Under the pieces are notes generated by a model that was given only the letters and a program-made list of their open reading frames with translations, was not told where the DNA came from and did no database searches. 64,000 nt of DNA from Arthrobacter sp. ov118 (lineage in GTDB: Bacteria; Actinomycetota; Actinomycetes; Actinomycetales; Micrococcaceae): the NCBI RefSeq assembly GCF_900116495.1, contig NZ_FPAY01000004.1, positions 62,001-126,000 of the forward strand. Reading direction: 5' to 3'. Shown here in pieces: positions 35,301 to 45,500 of the stretch (its first letter is position 1; each line of letters begins with the position of its first letter). The position numbers were made by a program, and so were the translations under genes.

Positions 35301-35685
35301 GCAACTTCTTTCACCCCGGAAGAGGGCCGGTTTCCCGGACCGCCAACCTCGTAAAAGCAGCGAGATCAAGCATAACGGACAATTGCCGGAAAACACCAAT
35401 CGACGGCGGCGCCCTCCTTTTTCTCGGAGATGTTCCGGTCCTTACCGACCTGTTGGCGGCCCCACGGGCAGGGCCTGCGGCGGCGTCGGCACGCGATGTC
35501 CGCCCACGTCAGCGCTCGGTCAGCGTCCGTCCCGGTGCTGGTCCCGCAGCGTCCATTGAGGCCATTCCCAGAGACGGCCAGTAGTATCTGATGTAAGAGT
35601 GTCCGCGCACAGCGGGCTCGCAAACGTTGGAAACCGAGTTCCAGAACGACTGCTGCCCAGCAGCCATCAGGAAAGGAGAGGGACC
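35301..35685. other. Intergenic region between tRNA-Leu and fhaA
   Basis: 385 bp with no credible gene. It must hold the tRNA-Leu promoter (minus) and the fhaA operon promoter (plus). TTGAGG at 35556 and TAGTAT at 35582 are possible promoter elements but the 20-nt spacing is poor. The fhaA ribosome-binding site GAAAGGAGAGG is clear at 35671-35682. A small CTGCTG/CAGCAG stem is near 35650. Nothing else stands out. Confidence 0.5.
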
Positions 35686-36435
35686 ATGGGATTGCTGGAC
35701 AAAGTCGAGCGCGGCATCGAAAAGGCCGTCCGCGGCGTCTTCTCCACCGGTTCACGCGCCGAAGTTGAGCCCGTGGAAATCGCGAGCCGCCTCCGCAGCG
35801 AAGTGGACAACAAGGCCCTGACGATCGCCGTCGGACGCACGCTGGCCCCCAACGTTTTTGATGTGCTCCTCAGCAGCGATGATTTCCACCGCGCCCAAGA
35901 GTGGGGAACACCGCTGGCGGAAGAACTGTGCGATGTTGTCATCAACCACGTCCGGAGCCAGGGCTACACCCTCCAAGGGCCGGTCCGGATTAGTTTCCGC
36001 CGGGACGAAGAGCACCGTGCCGGGAATTTTGATATCACTTCGCGGACCGAAAAAGCCTCCGCGCCTTCCGTTCCGGCCCCGCAGGCGGTTCACAGCAATG
36101 TGCCGGCGGCTCCGACGCGCCAGCCGGCGCAATTGCAACCCGTGCTGGACATCGACGGTCAGCGCTACTCGCTGAATGCCCCGTCGATCGTCCTCGGACG
36201 GTCCTCGGACGCAGACATCCTCATTGACGACACCGGTGTTTCACGCCGCCATTTGGAAATCCGGACGGGACCGGGTTCAGCGCAGGCGATCGATCTCGGC
36301 TCCACGAACGGCAGCTATGTCAACGGCCAAAAGGTCGTGGGCAGTTCGGAACTCACCGACGGCGCCACGATCATGATGGGACGAACCAAAATCATCTTCC
36401 GTCTACTGCCCGCCCACACAGGCGGCCGCGCATGA
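35686..36435 (+). CDS. fhaA: FhaA: DUF3662 and FHA domain protein
   Basis: 249 aa signalling adaptor. Residues 1-120 are DUF3662 (MGLLDKVERGIEKAVRGVF, ISFRRDEEHRAGNFDI); a Pro/Ala linker follows; residues about 165-240 are an FHA domain with SIVLGRSSDADILIDDTGVS, RRHLEI and DLGSTNGSYVNG, the phosphothreonine-binding loops. In mycobacteria the orthologue binds phosphorylated MviN and PknB substrates at the septum. First gene of the fhaA-fhaB-pstP-SEDS-pbpA-pknA-pknB operon. Confidence 0.96.
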   Translation: MGLLDKVERGIEKAVRGVFSTGSRAEVEPVEIASRLRSEVDNKALTIAVGRTLAPNVFDVLLSSDDFHRAQEWGTPLAEELCDVVINHVRSQGYTLQGPVRISFRRDEEHRAGNFDITSRTEKASAPSVPAPQAVHSNVPAAPTRQPAQLQPVLDIDGQRYSLNAPSIVLGRSSDADILIDDTGVSRRHLEIRTGPGSAQAIDLGSTNGSYVNGQKVVGSSELTDGATIMMGRTKIIFRLLPAHTGGRA

Positions 36436-36914
36436 GCGAACTGACTATCACGGCCCTGCGTTTCGGGTTCCTAATTCTTCTGTGGGTGCTGATCTTCGGC
36501 ATCGTCTCCGCCATGCGCCGCGATCTGATGATCGGGCGCAAGGCGGCCGCCGGGGCCCCTACGGCCCGGGAGGTGCGCAGGAACCCCTCCCTCGCCGAAT
36601 CCCCGCCGGCGCCCGTCAAACAGCAGGCCCGTCAGCTCGTCGTGACCGAGGGGCCGCTCAAGGGCACCACTCTCCCCCTCGCGGCAAGCCCGATCCTCCT
36701 CGGCCGGGCCCAGGAGGCCACACTGGTCTTGGAGGACGACTATGCCTCGGGACGCCATGCCCGCCTGTTTCCACAGGGGAGCCGCTGGTTCATCGAGGAC
36801 CTCGGATCCACTAATGGCACTTACCTGGCAGAGCAGCAGCTGACGCGGGCACTCCCGGTGGAGCTGGGCGTCCCCGTGAGAATCGGCAAGACGGTCATCG
36901 AATTGAGGCCGTAG
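36432..36914 (+). CDS. fhaB: FhaB: membrane-anchored FHA domain protein
   Basis: 160 aa. An N-terminal membrane helix (LRFGFLILLWVLIFGIVSAM) is followed by a charged linker and a C-terminal FHA domain: PILLGRAQEATLVLEDDYAS, GRHARLFPQG and EDLGSTNGTYLAEQ. FipA/FhaB-type protein, thought to link Ser/Thr kinase signalling to septal and polar wall synthesis. Start overlaps the fhaA stop (ATGA). Confidence 0.95.
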   Translation: MSELTITALRFGFLILLWVLIFGIVSAMRRDLMIGRKAAAGAPTAREVRRNPSLAESPPAPVKQQARQLVVTEGPLKGTTLPLAASPILLGRAQEATLVLEDDYASGRHARLFPQGSRWFIEDLGSTNGTYLAEQQLTRALPVELGVPVRIGKTVIELRP

Positions 36915-36916
36915 CG

Positions 36917-38770
36917 GTGCCTGCCCCGGATCTTCCCGCCGACAGGGCCGAAGGCGTTACAACTGCCCCGAAGCGGCCGCTCATCATGCGCTACGCCGCG
37001 CGTTCACACGTCGGCCGCGTGCGCGCCAAGAATGACGACTCCGCCTACGTTGGCCGGCACCTCGCCGTCGTCGCCGACGGCATGGGCGGGCACGCCGGCG
37101 GCGATGTCGCCTCCGCCGCAACCGTCCTGGACATGATCCACCTGGATCACGATGACTACGACGGCGACGCCGGCACCGTCCTCGCGGACGAGATCCAGAC
37201 GGCCAATTCCCTGCTGTCCGAGCTGGTCCACATCAATCCCAAGCTCGCCGGGATGGGCACCACGGTCACGGCCCTGCTGCTGGCCGAGGGCAAGCTGCAC
37301 TTCGCCCACATCGGCGACTCCCGCGCCTACCGGCTGCGCAACGGTGAATACGAACAGGTCAGCATTGACCACACGTTCGTCCAGCGGCTCATCGACGAAG
37401 GCCGGCTGCGCCCCGAAGAGGCCGAAACTCATCCGCACAAGAACGTCCTCATGCGCGTGTTGGGCGACGTCGATGCCAGCCCGGAGCTGGACCTCGATAC
37501 CCTGGCCGTCCAGCCAGGGGAACGCTGGCTGCTGTGCTCGGACGGCTTGAATTATGTGGCGGGCCACGTCGTGGAGCGCACGGTGCGGGAGACGCAGGAC
37601 CGGAACGAATGCGCTGACCTGCTGATTGAGCTGACCCTGGAGGCGGGCGCCCCGGATAACGTGACCGTCGTAGTGCTGGACATCGCCGAGCAGACGCCCG
37701 ACGACGTCCGGACCGCCGCCGTCGACGTCGTCGCCCCGCCGGCAACCCCTGCCGTCGCGCCGTCGGCTCCCGCGGCTTCTGCCGGACCCGTGACCGGCAG
37801 CCCGGTCCGTGCTGAGAAGCCCTCCGGCGAGACAGGGACCACAGGTGAGGCAGGCGCCAAAAACGACGCTGGCAACACCGCCGCGTCCGCAGCCGCCGCG
37901 ACGGCGGGAAACCCGGGCGCCCCGGGGCCGGGTTCGGCCGGCGACGGCAAGGTAGCCGACAAGCCTGCCGGCGGCAAGGAGCCCGAGACCAGCACCGACC
38001 CGCATCTGGGCGAACATCTCTCCGCTGAAGTCCTGCGCGACGAACTTTCCCGCCGCCCTCACGAACTGGTCGGAGCTGCCGTCGCAGCCGCGGAATCAGG
38101 GTCCATTCCGTCAATCGCCGGACGCACCGTGGCCCGGCGAGCCGCAACTGTCCTGACGCACAAGTCCGAGCAGGCCCGAGACGACGACGAGTTCAAGGCC
38201 GCCGGGCGGCCGCGCCGGTGGCTGACGGTGTCGATTGCCGCCGCCATCGTCGCGCTGCTCGCAGTGGGACTGTGGATCGGCTACGCCTGGACCCAGACGC
38301 GCTACTACATCGGCGAGCATGACCAGCACGTGGCCATCTTCAACGGGGTTTCCCAGCAGCTCGGGCCCATTCAGCTTTCAACCCTCGAAGCGGTGACTGA
38401 CATCAAGATGTCCGACCTTCCCGAATTTTCGCAGCAGCGGGTGCGTCAGACCGTGCCCGCCCGTGATCTCTATGACGCGCAGCGGATCGTCAAGAACCTT
38501 GAGCTCACCGGCACAACCGCGCCGGCGGACGAGTGTCTCACGCCAACCCCCACACCGACGGCCAGCCCAAGCGCTAAGGGCGCCACCGCAAGCGCGACGG
38601 CCAGCCCAAGCGCCAAGGCCACCGCCACCGCGACGGCCAGCCCAAGTGCCAAGGCCGGCGCAAGCCCGACGGCGACCACGAAGGCGACCCCCGGCGCCGC
38701 GGCGTCCTCCGGAGCGGCAAAGCCTTCGCCCTCCGCCACCCCGACAACGACCTGCGAGGTGGCCAAATGA
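36917..38770 (+). CDS. pstP: PP2C-family Ser/Thr phosphatase PstP
   Basis: 617 aa membrane phosphatase opposing PknA/PknB. GTG start at 36917, 2 nt after fhaB. PP2C domain about 24-260 with VRAKNDDSAY, VVADGMGGHAGGD, GDSRAYRLR, LLCSDGLNYV and DNVTVVVLDI, whose Asp residues bind the two Mn ions. A long Ala/Pro/Gly linker (260-360) precedes a membrane helix near 433-456 and an extracellular part ending in SPSAKATATATASPSAK-type repeats. The linker and tail are longer than in mycobacterial PstP. Confidence 0.95.
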   Translation: MPAPDLPADRAEGVTTAPKRPLIMRYAARSHVGRVRAKNDDSAYVGRHLAVVADGMGGHAGGDVASAATVLDMIHLDHDDYDGDAGTVLADEIQTANSLLSELVHINPKLAGMGTTVTALLLAEGKLHFAHIGDSRAYRLRNGEYEQVSIDHTFVQRLIDEGRLRPEEAETHPHKNVLMRVLGDVDASPELDLDTLAVQPGERWLLCSDGLNYVAGHVVERTVRETQDRNECADLLIELTLEAGAPDNVTVVVLDIAEQTPDDVRTAAVDVVAPPATPAVAPSAPAASAGPVTGSPVRAEKPSGETGTTGEAGAKNDAGNTAASAAAATAGNPGAPGPGSAGDGKVADKPAGGKEPETSTDPHLGEHLSAEVLRDELSRRPHELVGAAVAAAESGSIPSIAGRTVARRAATVLTHKSEQARDDDEFKAAGRPRRWLTVSIAAAIVALLAVGLWIGYAWTQTRYYIGEHDQHVAIFNGVSQQLGPIQLSTLEAVTDIKMSDLPEFSQQRVRQTVPARDLYDAQRIVKNLELTGTTAPADECLTPTPTPTASPSAKGATASATASPSAKATATATASPSAKAGASPTATTKATPGAAASSGAAKPSPSATPTTTCEVAK

Positions 38771-40209
38771 CACCCATCGATCCCGTGGCCCGGCCGCGAC
38801 GGAACGTAGAGCTGGTCCTGCTGGTCCTGGCCCTCGCGGTCGGAATCGGCGCCCAGGCGCTCGTGGGCGTTGACCGGCAAAAGGCCTTCGACACTGACTT
38901 CTGGTTCCAGTCCGGCCTCCTGGCAGCGGCGGCCCTGGCCTTCCACGTAGTGTTGCGGATCCGCGCCAAATATGCCGATCCGGTAATGCTTCCGCTGGTG
39001 GTCGCCCTCAATGGGCTGGGGCTTGCCATGATTCACCGGCTCGACCGGGTGGGCGAAGACACCGGCAACAATCAGCTCCGATGGACTTTGGTTGCCATGG
39101 CGGTCGCGATCGCGGTCATTTGGTTCCTCAAGGACCACCGCATCCTGCGCCGATTCACTTACATCTGCCTGGCGATCAGTGCCGTGCTCCTGATCCTGCC
39201 GCTGGTCCCCGGAATCTCGGCCGGTGAAGTGCTGGGCGCGAGCGTCTGGATCAAGATCGGTTCCATGACCTTCCAGCCCGGTGAAATAGCCAAGATTACG
39301 CTGGCCATCTTCTTTGCCGGCTATCTGTCCTCGAACCGGGACCTGATCCTGCTGGCGGGCCGCAAGATCGGCCCGCTGCAGTTCCCGCGGTTCAAGGACA
39401 TGGGTCCCATGATCACAGCTTGGCTCGTCAGCATCGGGGTGCTGGTCTTCCAGCGGGATCTCGGCTCCTCAATCCTGTTCTTCGGGCTATTCCTCGTCAT
39501 GATCTACGTCGCCACCAGCCGCATCAGCTGGGTCATCATCGGCCTGGTCCTGATCGCGGTGGGCGGCTTCGTGGCCGCCCGCGTGTTCTCGCACGTCGCC
39601 TTGCGGATCGACGGCTGGCTCAACGCCTTCACCGATGAGGTTTACGGCCGGCAGTTCGGCGGCAGCCTGCAAATCGTCGAAGGCCTCTTCGGCATGGCCA
39701 GCGGCGGCCTCGTGGGCACCGGCCTCGGCCAGGGACGCCCCAATCTCGTCCCCTTCGCCAACAGCGACATGATCATTGCCTCCTTCGGCGAGGAGCTCGG
39801 GCTGATCGGCGTCTTCGCGATCGTCCTGATGTACCTGCTGCTGTTCACCCGCGGTTTCCGCGCCGCACTGGGCACCCGCGACGCCTTCGGCAAGCTGCTC
39901 GCCACCGGGCTCTCCTTCGCGGTCGCGCTGCAGTGCTTTGTGGTGATTGGTGGCGTTACCCGCCTGATCCCGCTCACGGGACTCACCACGCCGTTCCTCG
40001 CCGCCGGCGGATCCTCGCTGCTGGCGAACTGGATCATCGTGGGCCTGCTGCTGATGATTTCGCACACGGCACGCGGCCCGGTGGATACGACGCCGCTGCC
40101 GCCCGGCCAGGAACCGGGCCTCCACAAGGACCTCCCGGCGAGACCGGCCAAGTCCCCCGCTCCCCCAACCAGTACCGACGCACCCACCGAGGCGGTGAAG
40201 CAGCTGTGA
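38767..40209 (+). CDS. SEDS peptidoglycan glycosyltransferase (FtsW/RodA family)
   Basis: 480 aa polytopic membrane enzyme polymerising lipid II. SEDS landmarks are IGSMTFQPGEIAKITLAIFF, LVFQRDLGSSILFFGLFLVM and MIIASFGEELGLIGVFAI, the Asp/Glu-containing loops needed for polymerisation. Overlaps pstP and precedes the class B PBP by a GTGA overlap, so SEDS and its transpeptidase partner are coupled. Position in this operon corresponds to RodA. Confidence 0.95.
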   Translation: MTPIDPVARPRRNVELVLLVLALAVGIGAQALVGVDRQKAFDTDFWFQSGLLAAAALAFHVVLRIRAKYADPVMLPLVVALNGLGLAMIHRLDRVGEDTGNNQLRWTLVAMAVAIAVIWFLKDHRILRRFTYICLAISAVLLILPLVPGISAGEVLGASVWIKIGSMTFQPGEIAKITLAIFFAGYLSSNRDLILLAGRKIGPLQFPRFKDMGPMITAWLVSIGVLVFQRDLGSSILFFGLFLVMIYVATSRISWVIIGLVLIAVGGFVAARVFSHVALRIDGWLNAFTDEVYGRQFGGSLQIVEGLFGMASGGLVGTGLGQGRPNLVPFANSDMIIASFGEELGLIGVFAIVLMYLLLFTRGFRAALGTRDAFGKLLATGLSFAVALQCFVVIGGVTRLIPLTGLTTPFLAAGGSSLLANWIIVGLLLMISHTARGPVDTTPLPPGQEPGLHKDLPARPAKSPAPPTSTDAPTEAVKQL

Positions 40210-41663
40210 ACCAGGCCATCCGCAACTCGTGGCTCGCCGCCATCGCGATGTTCGTGCTGGTTTTCGGTGCGCTCAGCTATGTCCAGGTGGTGGGCGCCGA
40301 CGAGCTTAAAGCCAATGCCTGGAACCGGCGCGCCATCTTGCAGAATTACTGCAACGACCGCGGGGCCATCATTGTCGGCGGCACGCCGGTTGCAGAATCC
40401 GTGCCGGCCACGGAGAGCTGCAAATTCCAGCGGACCTACTCCCAGCCGGAGCTCTACGCCGGCATCACCGGATACTTCTCCAAGAACTACGGCCTCACCG
40501 GACTTGAGAAGTCGATGAACGACGTCCTGGCCGGCAGTTCGGACCAGCAGTTCCTGGACCGCGTGGGCCAGCTGTTCCTCGGCAACCAGCCCAAGGGCGC
40601 GTCCGTGGAACTGACGCTGGACCCGAAGATCCAAAAGCTGGCCTACGACCTCATCCCGGACGGCCAACGCGGCTCCATCGTGGTCACCAACCCGAAGACG
40701 GGCGCCGTCCTGGCCATGGTCTCCAAACCGTCCTACGACCCGAACCTGATTGCCACCCAGGACCCAGCGGCCGAGCAGGCAAATTACACTGAGCTGAACC
40801 AGATCCCCGGGATCAATCTGAATCAGAACGTCAGCGGCCCCACCGGCGCGTTGCTGGCCCCCGGATCGGTGTTCAAGCTCATCGACACGGCCGCTGCCCT
40901 GAACTCGGGCAAATACAACAAGGACAGCGTCCTGCCCAACCCGGCGGAGATGCCCTTCCCCGGCATCGACTACAAGCTCCCCAACTATGCCGGAGGCAAC
41001 TGCTACACCCGCAGCACGGCGTCGTTCGCCTTCGCCCTCCAGCAGTCGTGCAACACGCCGTTCGCCAGCATCGCTTTGGACCTGAAGCAGCAGGCCATTG
41101 CCGACCAGGCGGAGAAGTTCGGTTTCGGGCAGGACTTCGGCGACCAGCTCAAGCTGGACTCCGCTCCGAGCTTCTTCCCGACGGATCCGCTGGACGACGC
41201 CGGGCTGGCGCAGTCCTCGATCGGCCAGCGGGACGTCCGGGCAACCCCGCTCCAGATCAACACGATGACGGCCGCGATTGCCAACGACGGCGTGCAGATG
41301 CAGCCGAACCTGATCAAGACCGTGCGCTCCCCGGACCTGCGGGCCATCAGCGAGCCGAAGCCCCAGGCCCTGCGCACGTCCACCAGCCCGGAGATCGCGC
41401 GCCAGATTAACGAGTGGATGGTCAGCGTTGTCGACGACGGCATCGCCGGCCGGGCGGCCGTCCCCGGTGTGCAGGTGGCCGGCAAAACCGGTACCGCGGA
41501 ACTCGGCGATGGCCTGAACAACTCATGGTTTACCGGGTTTGCCCCGGCGAATGACCCGCAGGTGGCTGTCACCATCGTCATGGAAGGCGTAGACATCACC
41601 ACCGGCGCAAACTTAACCAGTCCGAACGCGAAGAAGATTTTTGAGGCGGTGTTGAATAAGTGA
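40206..41663 (+). CDS. pbpA: Penicillin-binding protein 2 / PbpA
   Basis: 485 aa class B transpeptidase from GTG 40206, overlapping the SEDS stop. N-terminal membrane anchor LAAIAMFVLVFGALSYVQVV. Transpeptidase motifs: SxxK as SVFK (LLAPGSVFKLIDTAAALN), SxN as SCN (ALQQSCNTPFASIAL), KTG as VAGKTGTAELG. The lack of a large dimerisation insert fits the PbpA type of the pknAB locus. Confidence 0.95.
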   Translation: MNQAIRNSWLAAIAMFVLVFGALSYVQVVGADELKANAWNRRAILQNYCNDRGAIIVGGTPVAESVPATESCKFQRTYSQPELYAGITGYFSKNYGLTGLEKSMNDVLAGSSDQQFLDRVGQLFLGNQPKGASVELTLDPKIQKLAYDLIPDGQRGSIVVTNPKTGAVLAMVSKPSYDPNLIATQDPAAEQANYTELNQIPGINLNQNVSGPTGALLAPGSVFKLIDTAAALNSGKYNKDSVLPNPAEMPFPGIDYKLPNYAGGNCYTRSTASFAFALQQSCNTPFASIALDLKQQAIADQAEKFGFGQDFGDQLKLDSAPSFFPTDPLDDAGLAQSSIGQRDVRATPLQINTMTAAIANDGVQMQPNLIKTVRSPDLRAISEPKPQALRTSTSPEIARQINEWMVSVVDDGIAGRAAVPGVQVAGKTGTAELGDGLNNSWFTGFAPANDPQVAVTIVMEGVDITTGANLTSPNAKKIFEAVLNK

Positions 41664-43510
41664 GGCCTACTTCAGGAATCACCCTCGGCGGCAGGTTCCA
41701 GCTGACCACGCGCATAGCGATCGGCGGCATGGGAGAAGTCTGGAAGGCCAAAGACCTGATCCTTGGCCGCATCGTCGCCATCAAGGTGCTCAAGGAGGAA
41801 TACACGGGCGATCCCGGGTTCTTGCAGCGGTTCCGGGCCGAGGCACGCCATACAGCGCTTCTGAACCACGTGGGCATCGCCAACGTCTTCGACTACGGCG
41901 AGGAAGAGGGCTCAGCCTACCTCGTCATGGAACTTGTTCCCGGCCAGCCCCTGAGCAGCATCATCGAACACGAACAGGTGCTCTCGCCGGACCGGACCCT
42001 TTCCATCATGGCCCAGACGGCGCGCGCCCTCGCCGTCGCCCACGCCCAGGGCCTTGTGCACCGCGACGTAAAGCCGGGCAACCTTCTCATCACCCCTGAC
42101 GGCCGTGTCAAGGTCACCGACTTCGGCATCGCCCGTTTGGCCGACCAGGTTCCCCTGACCCAGACCGGCCAGGTGATGGGGACGGCCCAGTATCTGGCAC
42201 CCGAGCAGGCCACGGGGCAGACCGCCACCGGAGCCTCGGACATCTACTCGCTTGGCGTCATCGGCTATGAGTGCCTAACGGGCCACCGGCCGTTCTCCGG
42301 TGAATCCCAGATCGCCATCGCCCTGGCCCAGGTCAACGACGCGCCGCCGCCGCTTCCGGAGTCGCTGCCCCGGCCCGTCCGGGCCCTCCTGATGTCCATG
42401 CTGGCCAAGGATCCCAAGAACCGTCCTGCCGACGCCATCAAGCTGTCCGAGGCGGCGGAGGCCATCCGCAATGGTGACATTGCCGCGGCCCACGCGGCGG
42501 TCCCGGGGATGCTTCTTTTCGATGCGTCAACCGGACCCATCACGGCCCCCGTCAATGTCCCCACGGCCGCCACCAGCGTTATCGGCTCCGCCGCCGCGGC
42601 GGACAAGTCGACGTCGGCAACCTCCGCGCTACCCGTCCTCGGCGCCGCCGGTGCCGGCGCTGCGGCAGGCCTGGCGGCCGGCGCGGCTGCGGCCAGCGGT
42701 TACGGGGCACGCAACGCGCTGAACCGCGCGGATGCCCTGGCGGCCGAGCGCACCTGGGTCCAGGACGAGGAGGAGCCGGAGTATGACGAGCCGGAAGAGG
42801 AGCCGCAGCGCCGCAAGCGCAGCCCGTGGACCTGGCCGCTGATTGCCCTGATCCTGCTGGTGGTCTTCGCCCTGGCCGGCGTGGTCCTGAGCCAAGCCGG
42901 TAACCTCTTTCCCTCCCAGGCACCGGCAACCAGCATTGCCCCCTCCAGCAGCGCGAAGCCGAGCAGCGCCACCCCGTCGGCGTCGTCCGCGTCCGCGTCG
43001 GCGACACCCACCCCCACCGCCAGCTCGGCGACGCCCACCGAGTCCACCCCGGCAGCCGTCAACCTGATCCCGGACGCCTACCTGGGCCGCCCCTACAACG
43101 AGGTCCGCAGCGAACTGATTGGCAAGGGGCTGGGGGTCAAGGGGGAAGAAGTCTTCAATGACGCCACACCCGGAACCGTCACCAACATTGACCCCTCCGG
43201 TTCGGTAGAGCCCGGAACCACCATCACCGTGAGTTACTCCAAGGGCCCGGAACTGGTGGCGGTGCCGTCAATTTCCGTTGGCGCCAGCGAGGCTGAGGTC
43301 CAGCAGGCTATCCAGAACGCCGGACTGCGCTGGGCCAAGGGAGCGGACGTTACTCCCCGGAGCAAGAAGCAGGATCCGGGGACATTCGTGAGCTCGGACC
43401 CGGATTCCGGAAGCAAGGTGGCCGCCGGCAGCGTGGTGACTTACCACCTGGCCGAGGTTCCGGCCACAACACCTTCGCCGTCACCTTCAACTACCAAGTC
43501 CGGACCCTAA
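41660..43510 (+). CDS. pknA: Ser/Thr protein kinase with two PASTA domains (PknA-like)
   Basis: 616 aa. GTG 41660 overlaps the pbpA stop. Kinase domain 1-275: glycine loop IAIGGMGEVWKAKD, Lys in VAIKVLK, catalytic loop HRDVKPGNLL, DFG in TDFGIARLAD, APE in YLAPEQATG. Membrane helix about 390-411, then a Ser/Thr/Pro spacer and two PASTA units (PDAYLGRPYNEVRSELIGKG, VPSISVGASEAEVQQAIQNA). Mycobacterial PknA lacks PASTA domains, so this arrangement is typical of Micrococcales instead. Confidence 0.93.
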   Translation: MRPTSGITLGGRFQLTTRIAIGGMGEVWKAKDLILGRIVAIKVLKEEYTGDPGFLQRFRAEARHTALLNHVGIANVFDYGEEEGSAYLVMELVPGQPLSSIIEHEQVLSPDRTLSIMAQTARALAVAHAQGLVHRDVKPGNLLITPDGRVKVTDFGIARLADQVPLTQTGQVMGTAQYLAPEQATGQTATGASDIYSLGVIGYECLTGHRPFSGESQIAIALAQVNDAPPPLPESLPRPVRALLMSMLAKDPKNRPADAIKLSEAAEAIRNGDIAAAHAAVPGMLLFDASTGPITAPVNVPTAATSVIGSAAAADKSTSATSALPVLGAAGAGAAAGLAAGAAAASGYGARNALNRADALAAERTWVQDEEEPEYDEPEEEPQRRKRSPWTWPLIALILLVVFALAGVVLSQAGNLFPSQAPATSIAPSSSAKPSSATPSASSASASATPTPTASSATPTESTPAAVNLIPDAYLGRPYNEVRSELIGKGLGVKGEEVFNDATPGTVTNIDPSGSVEPGTTITVSYSKGPELVAVPSISVGASEAEVQQAIQNAGLRWAKGADVTPRSKKQDPGTFVSSDPDSGSKVAAGSVVTYHLAEVPATTPSPSPSTTKSGP

Positions 43511-43516
43511 GCAACC

Positions 43517-45496
43517 ATGAACAACGCACCCCTCACACCGCCGTCCAGAGAGGACCGCCCGGTGAACACGCAGCGCGTCCTCAGTGGACGCTATGAGCTG
43601 GGTGAACTGATCGGCCGCGGCGGCATGGCGGACGTCTTCCGCGGCGTCGACACCCGGCTGGGACGAACTGTCGCCATCAAACTGCTTCGTCCGGACCTGG
43701 CCCGGGACCCGCAGTTCCAGGCTCGGTTCAAGCGCGAGGCTCAGGCTGTCGCCGCCCTAAACCATCCCTCGATCGTGGCGGTCTTTGACACCGGGGACCA
43801 CGCGGTTCCCGGTGACCATAACGACAGCGTCCGCGTGCCGTACATTGTGATGGAGTTCGTTTCCGGCAAGACCATCCGTGACCTGATCCGGGCCAAGGAC
43901 GTCAGCATAGACCAGGCCATCGACTTCAGTCTGGGCGTGCTCTCCGCGCTCGATTACAGTCACAAAGCCGGAATCGTGCACCGCGACATCAAACCTGCCA
44001 ACGTGATGTTCTGCCCGGACTCAAACAGCGTCAAAGTCATGGACTTCGGGATAGCCCGCGCCATGGCTGACTCGGCGGCCACCATGACGCAAACGCAGGC
44101 GGTGGTGGGCACCGCCCAGTATCTGTCGCCGGAGCAGGCCCGGGGCGAAACCGTCGACGCACGGAGCGATCTCTACTCGGCTGGCTGCCTGCTGTATGAA
44201 ATGCTGACCGGCCGGCCGCCGTTCATCGGCGACAGCCCGGTTTCTGTGGCCTACCAGCACGTCCGTGAGATTCCCGACCCCGCCAGCAGCCTCAACCCTG
44301 AGGTCTCCCTGGCGCTGGACACGGTGCTGATGAAGGCCCTGCAGAAGAACCGTGCGGACCGTTTCCAGGACGCAGGGGCCTTCCGCCGCGCCCTGCGGGC
44401 CGCCCGCAACGGCATCCCGGTGACCCCACCGTCCGCCAGTGAGGCACCCACCGATCCCACCGACGAAGTTCCCCAGTACGATCCCTCGGCGCCGACGGCG
44501 TTCTCGCTGACCGGCGCGAAGTTCCTCGACGAGGCCCCCGGCGGCCGGTTGCGGCCGGCCGCCGAAACGCCCGACGACGACGCTTTGCTGGAGCCCGACG
44601 GCACCGAACTCTATGGCACCACGGACACCGGCAGCCTGCCCTTGGCATTGCCGGCCGAGCGCGAGCAAACGCCGGGGCAGAAGTCGCGCCGGCACACCTG
44701 GATCGCGACGTTGGTGGTCCTCACGCTGCTGGTGCTGGCCGGCGGCGGCCTGTGGCTTTATAACCTCATGAACCAGGCCCCGCCGCAGGCAACCAGGGTG
44801 CTGGTGCCCACGGTGACTTCCATGTCGGAATCGGATGCCCTGCAACGGCTCTACAATGCCGGCTTCAAACCGCAACTCAGACGGCTGGAGCACGAGACCA
44901 TCCCGAAAGGCACTGCGATTGACACCGTGCCGACGGCGGGAAGCTCCCTGGAAGCCAACTCGGACATCATCCTGAACATCTCCGAGGGCCCCAGTTCTGT
45001 CACCATCCCGACGGACCTGCCCGGACGGACGGAGGCGGCAGCCCGGGATCTCCTGCACCAAAAGGGACTGACCGGCGCCCTCACCACCAAGTTGTCAAAC
45101 GACGCCACGGTCCCGGGTGGCATTGTCATCACCACCAACCCGGCCCCGGGCAAGATAGTGGCTGTAGCCGACGCCGTGGAAATCGTCGTCTCCACCGGAA
45201 AAGTGGTTGTGCCGCAGCTGATCGGGCTGCCGGTCGCGGAGGCCGAAGCGAAACTCACGGCTCAGGGCCTGAAACTCAACGTCACCGAAGTGGAGAATTC
45301 CCAAGTGGCCCCGGGCAAGGTGACGGGCCAGGCCGATGCCGCGGATTCACTCGTGGAGCAGGGTAAAACCATCACGGTGACAGTGGCGAAGGCACCGGCC
45401 CCACCTCCCGCACCGTCGCCCACCCCGTCACCGACGCCAAGCCCCACGAAGACAACGGCCAAAGAGGACGCCGTCCTGGACGGGTTGTTTCCCTAG
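43517..45496 (+). CDS. pknB: Ser/Thr protein kinase with PASTA domains (PknB)
   Basis: 659 aa. Kinase domain with LIGRGGMADVFRGVD, VAIKLLR, HRDIKPANVMF, MDFGIARAMA and YLSPEQARGE; membrane helix near 395-415; then three PASTA units (VPTVTSMSESDALQRLYNAG, IPTDLPGRTEAAARDLLHQK, VPQLIGLPVAEAEAKLTAQG), which sense muropeptides or lipid II. ATG at 43517; GTG 43562 (VNTQRVLSG) is a possible shorter start. Last gene of the operon, 6 nt after pknA. Confidence 0.95.
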   Translation: MNNAPLTPPSREDRPVNTQRVLSGRYELGELIGRGGMADVFRGVDTRLGRTVAIKLLRPDLARDPQFQARFKREAQAVAALNHPSIVAVFDTGDHAVPGDHNDSVRVPYIVMEFVSGKTIRDLIRAKDVSIDQAIDFSLGVLSALDYSHKAGIVHRDIKPANVMFCPDSNSVKVMDFGIARAMADSAATMTQTQAVVGTAQYLSPEQARGETVDARSDLYSAGCLLYEMLTGRPPFIGDSPVSVAYQHVREIPDPASSLNPEVSLALDTVLMKALQKNRADRFQDAGAFRRALRAARNGIPVTPPSASEAPTDPTDEVPQYDPSAPTAFSLTGAKFLDEAPGGRLRPAAETPDDDALLEPDGTELYGTTDTGSLPLALPAEREQTPGQKSRRHTWIATLVVLTLLVLAGGGLWLYNLMNQAPPQATRVLVPTVTSMSESDALQRLYNAGFKPQLRRLEHETIPKGTAIDTVPTAGSSLEANSDIILNISEGPSSVTIPTDLPGRTEAAARDLLHQKGLTGALTTKLSNDATVPGGIVITTNPAPGKIVAVADAVEIVVSTGKVVVPQLIGLPVAEAEAKLTAQGLKLNVTEVENSQVAPGKVTGQADAADSLVEQGKTITVTVAKAPAPPPAPSPTPSPTPSPTKTTAKEDAVLDGLFP

Positions 45497-45500
45497 TAAG

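Noticed and set aside
38560..38760. Repeats in the pstP 3' end as a mobile or CRISPR element
   Set aside because: They encode in-frame SPSAKATA-type repeats of the extracellular tail of the phosphatase.
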